From the NCBI GenBank assembly GCA_016584305.1, contig JACEEZ010017961.1, positions 153,501 to 217,500 on the forward strand: a stretch of 64,000 bases of DNA. The letters are read 5' to 3'. Under the pieces are notes generated by a model. The model had not been told where the DNA came from. It saw only the letters and a list, made by a program, of their open reading frames with translations, and ran no database searches. Positions 1 to 10,245 of the stretch are shown in pieces (positions within the stretch are counted from its first letter, which is position 1; the number at the start of each line of letters is the position of its first letter). This stretch comes from Chionoecetes opilio. Lineage: Eukaryota > Arthropoda > Malacostraca > Decapoda > Majidae. Made by a program: the position numbers and the translations under genes.

Positions 1-971
1 AGTCCCGTTATACGAGCATACGGTATACGAGAATTCGATGATACGAGATGTGTAAATTAGGGTCTATTTTCAATATACGAGATCAAAATCCAATGCTACC
101 ATATTCAAACTGGGGTGAGTAAAATTACCAAGTTATTTACTAAAATAAATTACAAGTTATTTACTAAAATTATGAAGTCATTTACTGACTGTATGATTTT
201 ACCTAAGGTTGTACTATAATCAATCTGAAAATATGATAATTCTGGTGGCTCGGTATGACAATGTGGCCTACAAAAGTTCACATCACTGGACGATGTACAA
301 TGATTTAGATGCGCAGAGACGAGTTTGTGGGCAGTGGAAGAGGTCTGCGCACCCCTCCCTTGTCTCTTACCTACCCTACCCTCTCGAGTCTATTGTATCA
401 CGCGGCGTCCCCAACAGTACATACAACGTCTTATTTACTTGTATTACTTTACAAGCACAGCCAGACCCAATCCAGGGCCAGCACTGAGGATCTTTCCTCT
501 TCTCCAAGTGATCAAGTGGAGGAGGAAGAACTCTAACCCAGTCATCCCTGCAAACGCAGTCACCGCTGTTTTCTCTCGAGCCTTGGAGAGACCAAACAGG
601 GACTCTCAGCTGGCTACGTGCCAGCTTCCTGTCTATCCACACAACATTACCACTTGTGAGTGTTAAGCATGTTTTATGCTTAATTAATGTGCAGTTATGT
701 TATTTTGTGTGCTATTTTCTCTTTCAGAATGCTTTTTCTACAGAATAGGTAGTACAGTGTGGGTAATATAGACGGTGTGTGTTTGTTGTGTTTGCTATAG
801 TTTATTTTAGCTTGAAAACATGTCTTTTTTTTTTTTTTTTTTTTTTTTTTATATATAAATGATGGAACCAAACCTATATTTTACCATTAGTTATGTGTTT
901 CGTTATACGAGATTTCGCTTTACGAGTATGCCAGGTGGAACCTAACTGCTCATATCTTCGGGACTTCCCTG
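1..971 (+). mobile_element. Family A small TA-flanked DNA transposon, copy A1 (left end cut by window)
   Basis: The left edge starts a few bases inside the family A terminus (compare CAGGGAGGTCCCGTTATACG in other copies) and the right edge is the matching inverted end followed by TA at 972-973. It has the family's right half (splice-acceptor-like pyrimidine tract, T-run, then the TTACGAG-rich terminus). It differs from every other copy in its core: positions about 150-640 hold unrelated sequence and none of the 107-bp units seen elsewhere. No transposase is encoded; it must be moved by another element. Small open frames at 209-666 look like chance. Confidence 0.85.
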
Positions 972-1067
972 TAGTGGAATTTCCTCACCTCCCCATTACC
1001 CCAGGGGAGGGGGAACCCCACCACACCATCCTCCCCGATTAGAGAACGACTTTAGTGGATAATTTCC

Positions 1068-1696
1068 ACAAACGGTTTAGTTGAGCACACGAACAGGAAG
1101 GTCTTGAAAGCTTTGCACCCAGTTGTTAGTGGCTTTCTTGATAGTTGGGAAGATTGGTTACCCCATGTTGACAGCGTGTCAACAGGTCAAACTCCATATT
1201 ATATTATTTTTGGTGTGGAGAAAAGACTCCCATATGAGTTGCTTAGTAGCCCTCAAAACCCTGTGTACAATGTTGATGATTATGCTAAGTGTCAACTTAA
1301 GGTTTTCTCAGACTTATATTCTGGTGTCAGAGATAAATTACAAGGTTCTAAGACTGCTATGTGCTCCCAACAACACCGGCGCTCTTCTCCCGTTCATATA
1401 CGAGTTGGTGACTCTGTCATGATTTGAGTCCCGGAGAGGAACTCTAAATTGGCTCCGAAATTGTGGGTCTGTGCCTGGTAATTAAGCAGCTCCATGGTAG
1501 TAAATTTGATAAATTGGATCCGTGGTTAAATACATTAGAAGTGATACATAGTGATTGACTTAAACGGACCAGTGCCAAGCCTGATTTATACTTAGTAGAA
1601 ACTGCAAAACTTTGCAATGCTACGTGGCTTGACACTAACAAATCAAATTCTCCTGCTGACCAAACTCATACTTATGATTTACGACCTCGTAAATGA
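1068..1696 (+). pseudogene. Gypsy-like retroelement polymerase, integrase C-terminal end (decayed)
   Basis: From about 1068 to 1427 one frame reads like the end of a Ty3/gypsy integrase core, including STGQTPYYIIFG and the downstream KRLPYELL, then a VGDSVMI stretch typical of the region after the catalytic core. There is no ATG here; the frame is simply the 3' part of a longer polyprotein whose upstream part is missing. A shift near 1428 moves the reading to another frame, where the family's basic C-terminal tail continues and ends with YDLRPRK and a TGA at 1694-1696. Several stops lie between. The catalytic DDE residues are not included, so the piece cannot be active. The envelope-like gene follows within 20 bases, the usual gypsy/errantivirus order. 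Confidence 0.7.
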
Positions 1697-3134
1697 TAGC
1701 TTTTCTATTCCAGAGATGTCTGTCCAATTCCTCTTCTTCATCCTGCATTCTATTCTGGCTCTGGAACATGCTCATCTCAAACCAGGAGCCCTAACCGCCC
1801 ACTTAGGATGGGTTACTTTGGTGGAGGATGTTTTGTGGATGCGTTACCCCCATGTTACTTTGGTGCAAATCCCGGGTAGATTAAGGGAGTAACGGAACAA
1901 CTTAATGGAGCCCTCTTGCAGCAAGAGAAGGACATTCCAAAAAAGTACACTGGAGACTTTCTTTTACTTAAAGTGCAATACCTGAATGACACTGTCAACC
2001 TGTCAACCTGGACTTAGAAAACTATGACGGGTTGAAAGTAATTAACCGCAGAAAACAGGGGTTCAATGATGGTATTGGACAGCTCTTGCACATGCTATTT
2101 GGTATAGCAATGAATGAGGATGTAGAATAACTTAGGGAGAAAAACAATCAACTAACCTCCTTGGCTTCCTCTAATAAGAAACTCATCCATTTAAATTGCA
2201 GAAATATTACCAGGTTTGAAAGTACTGTAGAGTAGATCTTGCCTCTTTTACTAACACCTTGAGGAAGACCATCAATGATATACAAACCGAGCTGAGCAAT
2301 AACCGAGCATTTACTGTGTTAGATCAAGCAATCCCTGTTTTGACTAATACGGTTAACTCTCTTGTATGAACTAACAAATAAATACTAACAAATATGGTTG
2401 ACGCAGCACTTGGAAGGGTCACTTCTTCACTCTTTTCTGTTAAAGATTTTATGCATGTCTTGGAAATAGGGTAGGAGAAATACAAGTTGACACCTTTGTT
2501 TGATTTAAATGGTATTCAACACTATTACCCTCTCCTTGAATCAATGCTCACGTCAGATGCTGTTGTTATCATGTTATGTGTTTGAAGTTCACATAATTAA
2601 ACCATTTCCTTTTTCCAGTGAAAGAATCTATTATGATACAGAATCAACCAAATACTGTGATGTTAAATGATAATGAGTACGTATATCCGATATGCAACTG
2701 GATGCATATCTGATTTAGACAGGTGCCGAACAGAGTATTTAAACCAGTATTTTTGCCCTGCATCTCTCTTTGCCTTCTTGCCTGTAACCAGTGAGGGTAT
2801 TTCTGAAGTGGTGCTAACTCAGGCAAATGCTTCTCAGGCCTTATCGTTGTGTCCTTACACCCACTTGATTTCACGACCATTCTTTCACAAAAGTTTCTTC
2901 GGACATCACTACTTCTGTATGCAAACATTCTATGTGTCTGTAGTATGTTCCAAAGGTGCATTGTAGCAGGAAGTTCCGGGTCACTTCGCAATTTGCAAGC
3001 TATTTGCGCTCTGACTATTTGAACACCTTCCCTGAATAACTGCACGAAGGGTTTGTAGCTAATTTCACTGCTTGACTCTATCCTATTGACAACTTTAAAG
3101 TATATAAATTTCTTGAGTATTAAATTTGTCACTA

Positions 3135-3838
3135 CAGGTTGACCATCACTAATCCAGCAATCAATATTCCGGTTCCATCAGTTTTCCCGCATGAATTTCG
3201 GAGTGCAGTTTCAAATTTCCCGGGTTGGTGCGTCACTGTTTTCGGGAGGCGCCGTTTGTTTTGATGGCTCTGTACCCAGAATCAGCTGTATGCTCACCTT
3301 CCGATAGGAAATCAACGTAGCAGTGGTACAGATGGAAACAGAAACCAGAGGGGGTGACCTGGCATGTAGGAGACTGGGGGAGTAAGTTACTCTATAAAGC
3401 AAGAACAGGCACCTTGGAAGTCAACGGAAGGAACAGGGAACTGGAGAACCAGAATTGTAGCTGCAGGGTAGGAGAGAAAGAAACCTCAGAACATGTCATT
3501 GTGGAATGCAACAAGTATAGGAGTCAGAGAGAAAGGCTTATAGTGTCAATAGTAACAGTCCTAGGCAGAGAGGAGTGGAACAGGAGACTAGAGCAGAAAG
3601 AAGGGGCCCTGTGTACGGTGTTAGGGCTGTATGGGGACAGAAAGGAAACTGAAAGTATTGTAAACCTCACCAAAGTGTTCCTAATGCAGTGCTGGGAGAT
3701 AAGCACTTTTTCAACATTTTATGTTACAATATATACAGCATATATAGAGTCAGGGGACAAAACATCAATAATCCGGAAATTTCGAAAATCCGGCAGTCCT
3801 AAGGTCCCGTGGTTGTCGGATTAGTGATGGCCAACCTG
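3135..3838. mobile_element. TA-flanked Tigger-like element U, inserted in the envelope pseudogene
   Basis: The left end CAGGTTGACCATCACTAATC, preceded by TA, is matched in inverted form by the right end at about 3818-3838, which finishes in CCAACCTG. The base pair after the right end is TG rather than TA, probably a point change in the target copy. ATCCGG-type words recur near both ends (3780-3825). It encodes no transposase. Its interior is mostly a LINE 3' end (see 3345-3705), so this is a non-autonomous element that either captured or was invaded by a LINE. Confidence 0.7.
3345..3705 (+). pseudogene. LINE C-terminal fragment with CCHC-type knuckle (family T)
   Basis: The frame starting near 3354 shows a Cys/His pattern, C-x-C then about ten residues, H and C (CSCRVGEKETSEHVIVEC), which is the C-terminal zinc knuckle found after the reverse transcriptase of several non-LTR elements. 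It continues with VLGLYGDRKETESIV and ends around 3705. A clear relative without the knuckle part is at about 40490-40760. No reverse transcriptase core is present. The fragment lies inside element U. Confidence 0.55.
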
Positions 3839-4079
3839 TGCTACCATTTCTGAGCTTACTTTCGCTAATTTCTCAGAATTAGAATCAGCCGTACATGACT
3901 CCTTACCTGTCTACCTTAACCCTGCTGCCCATTTTCCTTCCATGGTTTTGCCCATCATAATCATTAGCATCATAGTAATTCCACTTTGCTGTGTTGTTCA
4001 GAAAGCCCTATCTTTGTATGTTCTCCTGAGGGGCAATATCCGACAAAATCAGGATTTAGTCGGATTAGAGTCTGATTAG

Positions 4080-4551
4080 AAAATCAGCAGGGAAATACAT
4101 GATTGTAATCTGCTGGTTAGGTACATGTCTACAGGACGGAGCGAGGAACCGCCTGGTAAGAGACCGAGCGATGTTGGCGTTATAGGTAAGTAGGACCTAT
4201 GTATCTAATTGATATAAAACCTATATGTCATGTACGTACCTTTTTCTCTACTAACATCTCCATATTATCTATGCAACAATAATAATTATAGATTAAAAGC
4301 ATATTATGTTCCTAGCTGTCAATCCTGGATGGGAACGTCACGACACACCCTGCTCCGTCACACATGCCATGCCCGCGGCTGATGCCACGGCCCTGCTGGT
4401 CCGCACGGCCCCAACAGAAAAATTTGAGCAACCACTCAAGAAAGACTTGTGTGTATGTGTGTGTGAGGACTCTGTACACTGTGATTAAATCCGAGAATTT
4501 TACTATAACGTTTCCAGTACAGTAACGTTATACTCTGGGTACTGCTATGTG
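4080..4551. other. Region with no recognised gene; possible remnant of a retroelement LTR
   Basis: This follows directly after the envelope stop. It is AT-rich with a GC-rich patch at 4370-4425 and a short (GT)n at 4448-4465. By position it could contain the 3' LTR of the retroelement, but no second LTR copy is in the window to compare with. The 60-residue frame at 4306-4488 has no recognisable domain. Confidence 0.3.
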
Positions 4552-4797
4552 TAGACTAGGAATATAATCTCAACATTTTACATGAGGGGTAACGGTTTGT
4601 TACAAGCTGTCACCCATGCTAGGATTGAACCATGACACCTCCTGAGCAATATTAGCCTGGAGGACACTTGATATTTTGATTTGGGACCTCACCGTGGGTT
4701 ATTTTGTGAAAGAGGTCAATCGCGAAATATCTGATTCTCTCGAAAATACAAAAATGTCAATAAAATGACCAATAATGCAGTTACAAACTTTATTTTG
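4552..4797 (+). repeat. Left arm of a ~245-bp inverted repeat pair
   Basis: Read forward, this arm starts TAGACTAGGAATA and matches the reverse complement of 9782-10035. The match is close except for an indel-rich patch near the outer end (about 4567-4585). Shared landmarks are GAGGGGTAACGGTTTGTTAC, the GGGACCTCAC stretch, and an ATGACCAATA word near the inner end. The two arms bracket a 5.5-kb composite. Confidence 0.85.
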
Positions 4798-7700
4798 GTG
4801 TCAAATTGAGCAGAATAACAAGCCATATTGTAAAAATGTTGGTTTATGCTATAATAATGAGTAGATTTAATTACTTATTACAAACATAACATACATCTAG
4901 TGAAAATTTAAGTAACGCAACAGTGAACGATGGACGAAAAAGACGCATCATTGCATATATGCAAGTTTACATGCACATGAATTGAAATGAAAGAATATCG
5001 TGTTTAAGTCACTCAGAGTCCGTTTCAATTGCCACACTGTATGAGTTGTGACACACTCCGTTATTACAGATACATGCAGCTATGCACTTTAAATTCTTGG
5101 CCGTACAAGAGCATCTGGAAGTTGCACAATTTTTGCACTTGCAGCAGACTATGTCTGTGAACTCGTTTGGCAGAGGATCGTCCACACTGACGTGTGGGTG
5201 TAGTCTCCTCGTAGCATCCTCGTACCATCCACTTCCAATGGGCGACTCAATTTCAGGGATTGGTACATCTGCCTGGAACCACACCTGAGCCTGGTGGTGT
5301 GCACGTTTGATGTGTTGTGCAAGACATTTTCGACTTGGCGGAAGCTTTTCTTGGTCTTTGGTGCCCTTTTGAAACATGCGGTATCGCACATCGTTGATGT
5401 TAGTTTCGTCCGAGCTGGTGAGTAAATGCGGCAGAAGAACTCTTCCACACTCTGTATGGTGGATTCTGACAGCGTGCCACGTCCGAGGTCATCAAGCAAT
5501 GCTCTGTGTTGCTGGAATACCTTCCATGTCGTCTTTTTCCCGTGTCCACTTGGTTGACTGACTGTGTCACATCCTGTAACCGCATGGTACACCAGGATGT
5601 TACGCTGCATTGTCGGTGTCAACTGTATGTCGTGCACAGCCAAATAACGCCGTTCCTGCCTTGTGCCAGTTCTCATCCAGAGCTCTTCACTTAATTGTCC
5701 CGCGAAGTGTGTGAGCAGTACCAATATGTCGGTGTCACTGCACGAGACTATGATCCGTTCGTATCCATCCATATAGGCCGCCTTGGCATGCAATATTATA
5801 CGTTATCGGCCTCCTCGTGAGATGATTGCAGCTGTTCAACATCAGACCCCTGTGACGATGCTGCTTTGGTTTCTTCCTCAAACCCACCAGCAGTGATCAA
5901 CTCACAAGTGGGTCGGCTCTTTTTTGCCTCCAACATCATTTGATCGCTGAGAAACTTGGTAAGATTTGCCTTGTTTTCTGGTAAGTCCATGAACTGCTTC
6001 CAGTTGGCAGAGAGTGGAATCTCTCTGCTGTCGATCTTGCGCCGGATAGAACGTACTCGCCCCTCTCTCCTTTCCCGGGTCCCAGACTTGATTGATGTGA
6101 TACGATATCGATCGAAAACCACATCGACTCTTGAGCAGTGCTCATTGAAATGACTGAACACTGATGCATTGAAACCATCAGCCAGATCTCCAAATGACTT
6201 TGCCCCCGTTGGTTTTCCAATGGCTTGTACCAATGCCTGACCAGCTATGATAAAACATGTCTTAAGCGAAGACTTTGGCAGGACCTCGACAGTTACTCCA
6301 TCTTCTAAGATCTTCCCGAGCACAGCATTATTCGTAGGATGTAGGCATCCTGCCGTGTCTGCCAATGACAGTGGTACCGGTGTTAGTTCATGACTCAGAA
6401 GACTTTTAAGGTCTATATCACGTCCGGAGTCCTGTGCCACAAGAACCGCTGGAACAGAAGCCTGTCTGCTTTGATGGTTTGACCCTTTTGACTAGCATCC
6501 TTCCTCGTTTCTAGTGTGTACATTGTCGTCAGTGTAGGACTCTGTGACTGTTTCAATTTTACATGAAAGCCGACGTCTTGTTTGCAAATCCGTGATTCCA
6601 CAAATTCTTTGATCTTTGATTCTCAATGGGTTTCAGCGGTCAGTAAAGCGTTCTTGATATTTTCAGGGGCAAGATCCATTGTCATCAGACAGGTCAGCTC
6701 GTCGCCTGCGTTGCTCTCACTGTCAAATATTGTGAATCGTGATAACTTTTCCTTTAGCTTTTGAACATCTTCTCTGTCCCTCTTTATTCTTGCTGGACCG
6801 ACATCTTTGTACGCATTTGGTGCATACTCGGTGTCATCGATTGCCATGCCAAACATTGAAGTGGTTTCGTCAACAATTCGGCTTTGCTCATTGTATGTCA
6901 GGCACCATTTGTCCCTTGCACTATCTGTTCGAGTTATTCCTATCAGACCACCAGCGACTTTCCCGACTTTGTTGACGTGCTCCAGTGCAGGATCAGTGCT
7001 AATTTGGTTGAAGTTCTTGCGTGTTGATTTCACAACGAAGTCACCATCCATGAATTGTTGGTAGACGTCTGGATGTGAACTGTCTAATTGACTTACCGTA
7101 TTTGCCGGCGCATAAGACGCAGTTTTTTCCCTTAAAAAGGAATGGAAAGTTCACCCTGCGTCTAATGCGGCCATATTAGCGCATGAGAGATCGGGCAGAG
7201 AATGCAGAACAGCCGGTGGTGTATTACTAAAGGGGTCTGGAGTGATCTGTGTAGAGCAGTAGTCCACTGAGCACAAATTTGTAACCGTGTTATCAACAGT
7301 AATGCATAATACTAAGAAAAGTTTGGAGTTAAGAGAAAAGAAGAGCTGGGGCTACAAGATGTTGTGCTGCAAAGAGTGCCGTGTCAGATGTAAACATCAT
7401 CCACCCCCCGCTGCTGCTCTCCATTGTAAAATGTCTGATATCTCAGGTCTGCTGTTTCACCTGGGATACTTCACTCGGCGACGCCCTCCGCGCACCCACC
7501 AAGGGTCATTACCGCTCAGACTCCTCCCCGCACACATGGAAAAGACAAACATCCCGCATATTAGATGTCGCCTTAACCCGCATTCGACTCGGGCCATACA
7601 AGTTGACACAACAGTTGGAAGGAGATGATAGAAGAAAATGGTGATGTAATTTTCTCCTGAATGAGTATTGTTGATAAATGGAATAGTAAAACAAAGAGCG

Positions 7701-8225
7701 TGTACATTTTTTATTTGAATGAGTGTGAGCGGTGAGAGGGATGTGTAGTATCTTGGGGAGTCTGTCTATACACACAAGGATGGAGAAAGGGCGTCGTGGC
7801 TTTGTAGTTTATTTGACAGCGAGTCATTGTACAACTTGGGGACAAGAGGTGCGCGGCGTGTGTGCCTCTGTGTGTCCTGTGGCTGACTGAATTACCTGGC
7901 TGGTGTTGCAGTTGTGTCGGCGAGGACAAGTCAGGTCACCCTCTAATCCTGGTCTCAGACAGGGGGGTGGCCTAAGCCGATGCAGGTGTGTGTGTGTGCG
8001 TGTGTGTGTTTGCGCCACTACAGTTGTAAGCAAGGTGGGATAGGAGTCAGCATAAGCCTTTGTACCACCTCGACCCCTCATCCTCACCCCTGTACCTCTA
8101 CAGATAAGGAAACTGTATGAAAGAGTGCTAGTAAAAAGGCTGCAACGGTATCTGTAGACGGGACAAAAGTCTTCCACACGGTACACCAAGACCAAGACCC
8201 ATCACGGCGCCACACTGTCCGCCTC

Positions 8226-8659
8226 AAGGCCGAATCACACCATACCATCATGGTGACACGGCACCGTCTCATCACATCCGTTATAATTTCTTACATTCAA
8301 ACAAATAGACGTGTTACACTAAACGGTGTGCCGCCGTCACGGCTCCAATACATCACCGTCCTGTCACGTAATGGTTTCTGAGGAAGAATATTTTAACGTA
8401 ATGAGACTGTGCCGTGCTGATAATTGTCGTTTTCTCAAGGCTTTATGTACCCAAAACAGTGTCTTTTAGAGTTCAACTCCTCTTCTTTATCCAACAGAAG
8501 TGCTATTAATGCAAATTTTTTCAACCATAGCCTCTGAGGCACCATGTCTGCTTAGAGGGTGAGCAGGAACTGCCGAAAATGACAGAACCGTGACGAATAG
8601 TGTGAATACAAGGCACGGCTGACGGAACGCTGCCGTGATTTCAGAGTGTGAATCAGCCT
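8226..8659. mobile_element. Possible hAT/P-like miniature element inside W
   Basis: AAGGCCGAATCACAC at 8226 is matched by GTGTGAATCAGCCTT at 8645-8659 in inverted form, and CACGGC-type words recur inside both halves. This is the form of end seen on many hAT-like miniature elements. No convincing 8-bp target duplication is visible, so the boundaries are tentative. The interior has no coding signal. Confidence 0.4.
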
Positions 8660-8950
8660 TCACCTGTACCTTCCTGAAGAAGACTAATCAACCCTCGCGA
8701 CTGTGATAGATTCATAGGTGTAAACCAGGGCAAATATCGTCGATCCCGACAACGGTGCCCTTCAACAATTACAACAATAACACAAGGTAGAGATGGTTAC
8801 CTTACAGTATTACCTAAATATCTTCGTAAATATTTGTTATTGGGCAACCACCGATATTGAGGCCAAAACTTGGTCCTCCTGAATAGTTTTGATGTGTTTT
8901 GAATTAATCTGGCTCTCGTTTTTGTCGGAAATCAATGTTTGTTTACATGT

Positions 8951-8971
8951 GGGGGGGGGGGGGGGGGGGGG
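8951..8971 (+). repeat. G homopolymer, 21 bases
   Basis: Uninterrupted run of G inside element W. Length in an assembly is unreliable for such runs. Confidence 0.95.
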
Positions 8972-9781
8972 ACCGCCATCAGGTCGCCCGAAACTTGCTA
9001 ACTTCACATGCCATATTTGGAGTTTTCGTTTTCTCTATATCATCTGTTACTAAACAACCACTCTACCTAACTATTGTTAAACCTAACTTAATTTCTGGCT
9101 GAAATAACGGTAGTTTTCGGTACTGAGTGTAATGCCATTATTACCAATGCGCATGGGAATGGGGCTCAAAATACTCGAATGAGAAAGCTACACGTGATGT
9201 AGGTAGAGTCCTACGACTTTTGAAAGGACCATACGAAAATACCAATATCTATACTGCAAATATTCCCCACACAAGTTCTAAAAAACACATAGCAGCAAAA
9301 CGCAACAAAGGCTATACTACAACATTAATATCATAAGCTTTATGTAAATAGTAGCAAAAATTAATACTCAATTCCGTAGGGGCATCCAGCAATATATTAC
9401 GACTGATTTTGGTTACCCTTTACATTTTAACTAGTATAATTTTTCATTCACATTCACTGCACTGTGAATATTGTATTTAGGTACATGCTCATAATCATCT
9501 ACTTTCCCTTACAATTTTTTTTTTTTATAACTTTTGATAAATTTACGAATTTTTTTTCTATAAAAAAAAAAAAAAAAAAAAAATCTCAAAACCTCCTTGT
9601 AAAATAGGGATGCATCTTATGCGGAGGTGCGTCTTATGTGCCGGCAAATACGGTATATCAGCACCATATATCACTCCCCAGTTTGTGTAGTTTGTGTGGT
9701 CGTAGTGAGCAAACCAAGGTAGCATGGCCATAAACGCTGACTTATGCATCTGCCAGTCTCTGGTCTCCAGTCTGCCAGTCT

Positions 9782-10035
9782 CCAAAAATAAGTTTGTAAC
9801 TGCAGTATTGGTCATTTTATTGACATTTTTGTATTTTCGAGAAAATCAGATATTTCGCGATTGACCTCTTTCACAAAATAACCCACTGTGAGGTCCCAAA
9901 TCAAAATATCAAGTGTCATCCAGGCTAATGCTCAGGAAGTGTCATGGTTCAATCCTAGTATGGGTGATAGCTTGTAACAAACCGTTACCCCTCATGTGAT
10001 TTCTGGGCCCCTTTTCACATAATATTCCTAGTCTA
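9782..10035 (-). repeat. Right arm of the ~245-bp inverted repeat pair
   Basis: Reverse complement of the arm at 4552-4797. The ATG of the first surviving frame of the pseudogene (9813-9815) lies within this arm, about 34 bases from its inner edge, so the other arm carries an inverted copy of the gene's first codons and upstream DNA. Outer flanks allow either GTG or TAT as a 3-bp target duplication; the second reading gives a CACTA-like right terminus. Confidence 0.85.
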
Positions 10036-10059
10036 GTGTATATGACAGAGATTACGAAT

Positions 10060-10245
10060 ATTGATAACTTTTTTTATTTATTTATTTTATTTTTCAAATT
10101 TATATTTTATTTTATTTTATAGGCATTTATGCCTATAGCGCCTGTAGGGAGTGACCTCCAAGGATCGGATGGTAGGCCCTGGAGGTTCACTTGAGGGCTA
10201 TGATGGTTGGCCCTCGTCCGTGGTGGCGCAGGCAGGATATTTATA
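10060..10245 (-). mobile_element. tRNA-derived SINE S1, 3' part (split copy)
   Basis: Minus-strand SINE whose A-rich tail is the T-rich run at 10066-10120 and whose body (GGAGGTTCAC, GGTGGCGCAGGCAGGAT) matches other SINE copies at 24548, 25768, 37868 and 40131. The 5' part resumes at 12150 after an inserted LINE. Confidence 0.75.

Larger units (their letters stand above)
1715..4079 (+). pseudogene. env: Errantivirus-type envelope-like gene, broken, interrupted by a DNA transposon
   Basis: The first ATG at 1715 is followed by a short hydrophobic run that looks like a signal peptide. A basic cluster followed by a Gly/hydrophobic stretch at about 2041-2105 sits where insect errantivirus and baculovirus-F-type envelopes have their cleavage site and fusion peptide. 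Cysteine-bearing ectodomain reading occupies about 2640-2970, and a strongly hydrophobic membrane anchor lies at about 3941-4010, ending at TAG 4077-4079. Breaks: stops at 1890, 2128 and 2233, further stops and frame changes between 2230 and 2960, and a 704-bp insertion at 3135-3838. The two sides of that insertion are in the same frame. The family assignment rests on architecture and position after the integrase; it is an inference. It is not functional. Confidence 0.6.
7096..9653. mobile_element. TA-flanked DNA transposon W (2558 bp)
   Basis: The left end CCGTATTTGCCGGCGCATAA is matched inverted at 9627-9653, and TA stands on both outer sides (7094-7095, 9654-9655). The word AAGACGCA and its complement TGCGTCTTA recur beside both ends. 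It splits the multidomain pseudogene so that removing the element plus one TA rejoins the frame. The interior shows no transposase; frames at 7287-7644 and 7824-8195 have no recognisable domain. It contains a possible smaller element at 8226-8659 and a G-run at 8951-8971. The terminus resembles that of family K. Confidence 0.85.
5009..9815 (-). pseudogene. Multidomain transposon-type gene: transposase-like part, nuclease-like part, Cys-rich CXC tail
   Basis: Reading on the minus strand from 9815: a piece with MLPWFAHYDHTNYTNWG, then (after a 2.56-kb insertion) GGLIGITRTDSARDKW at about 6900, a HELTPVPLSLAD stretch near 6390, VDVVFDRYRITSIKSG near 6120, GYERIIVSCSDTDILVLL near 5740 and NILVYHAVTGCDTVS near 5580, ending in a cysteine cluster CCKCKNCATSRCSC at about 5110-5150. 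The middle part has the look of an asteroid/XPG-like PIN nuclease (acidic residues in VDVVFDRY and SDTD), the end resembles a tesmin-type CXC motif. I recall this order from multicopy uncharacterised genes in many animals, perhaps an Academ-type transposon protein; unverified. Breaks: a stop at 6623, frame shifts near 6445, 5797 and 5395, and the insertion at 7096-9653. The N-terminal part expected upstream of 9815 is absent. Confidence 0.7.

Noticed and set aside
209..666. Overlapping small frames in copy A1
   Set aside because: Absent from the other eight copies and without any domain.
4306..4488. 60-residue plus-strand frame after the envelope pseudogene
   Set aside because: No motif, no splice sites and a (GT)n-encoded Cys/Val end; left as part of an uncharacterised region.
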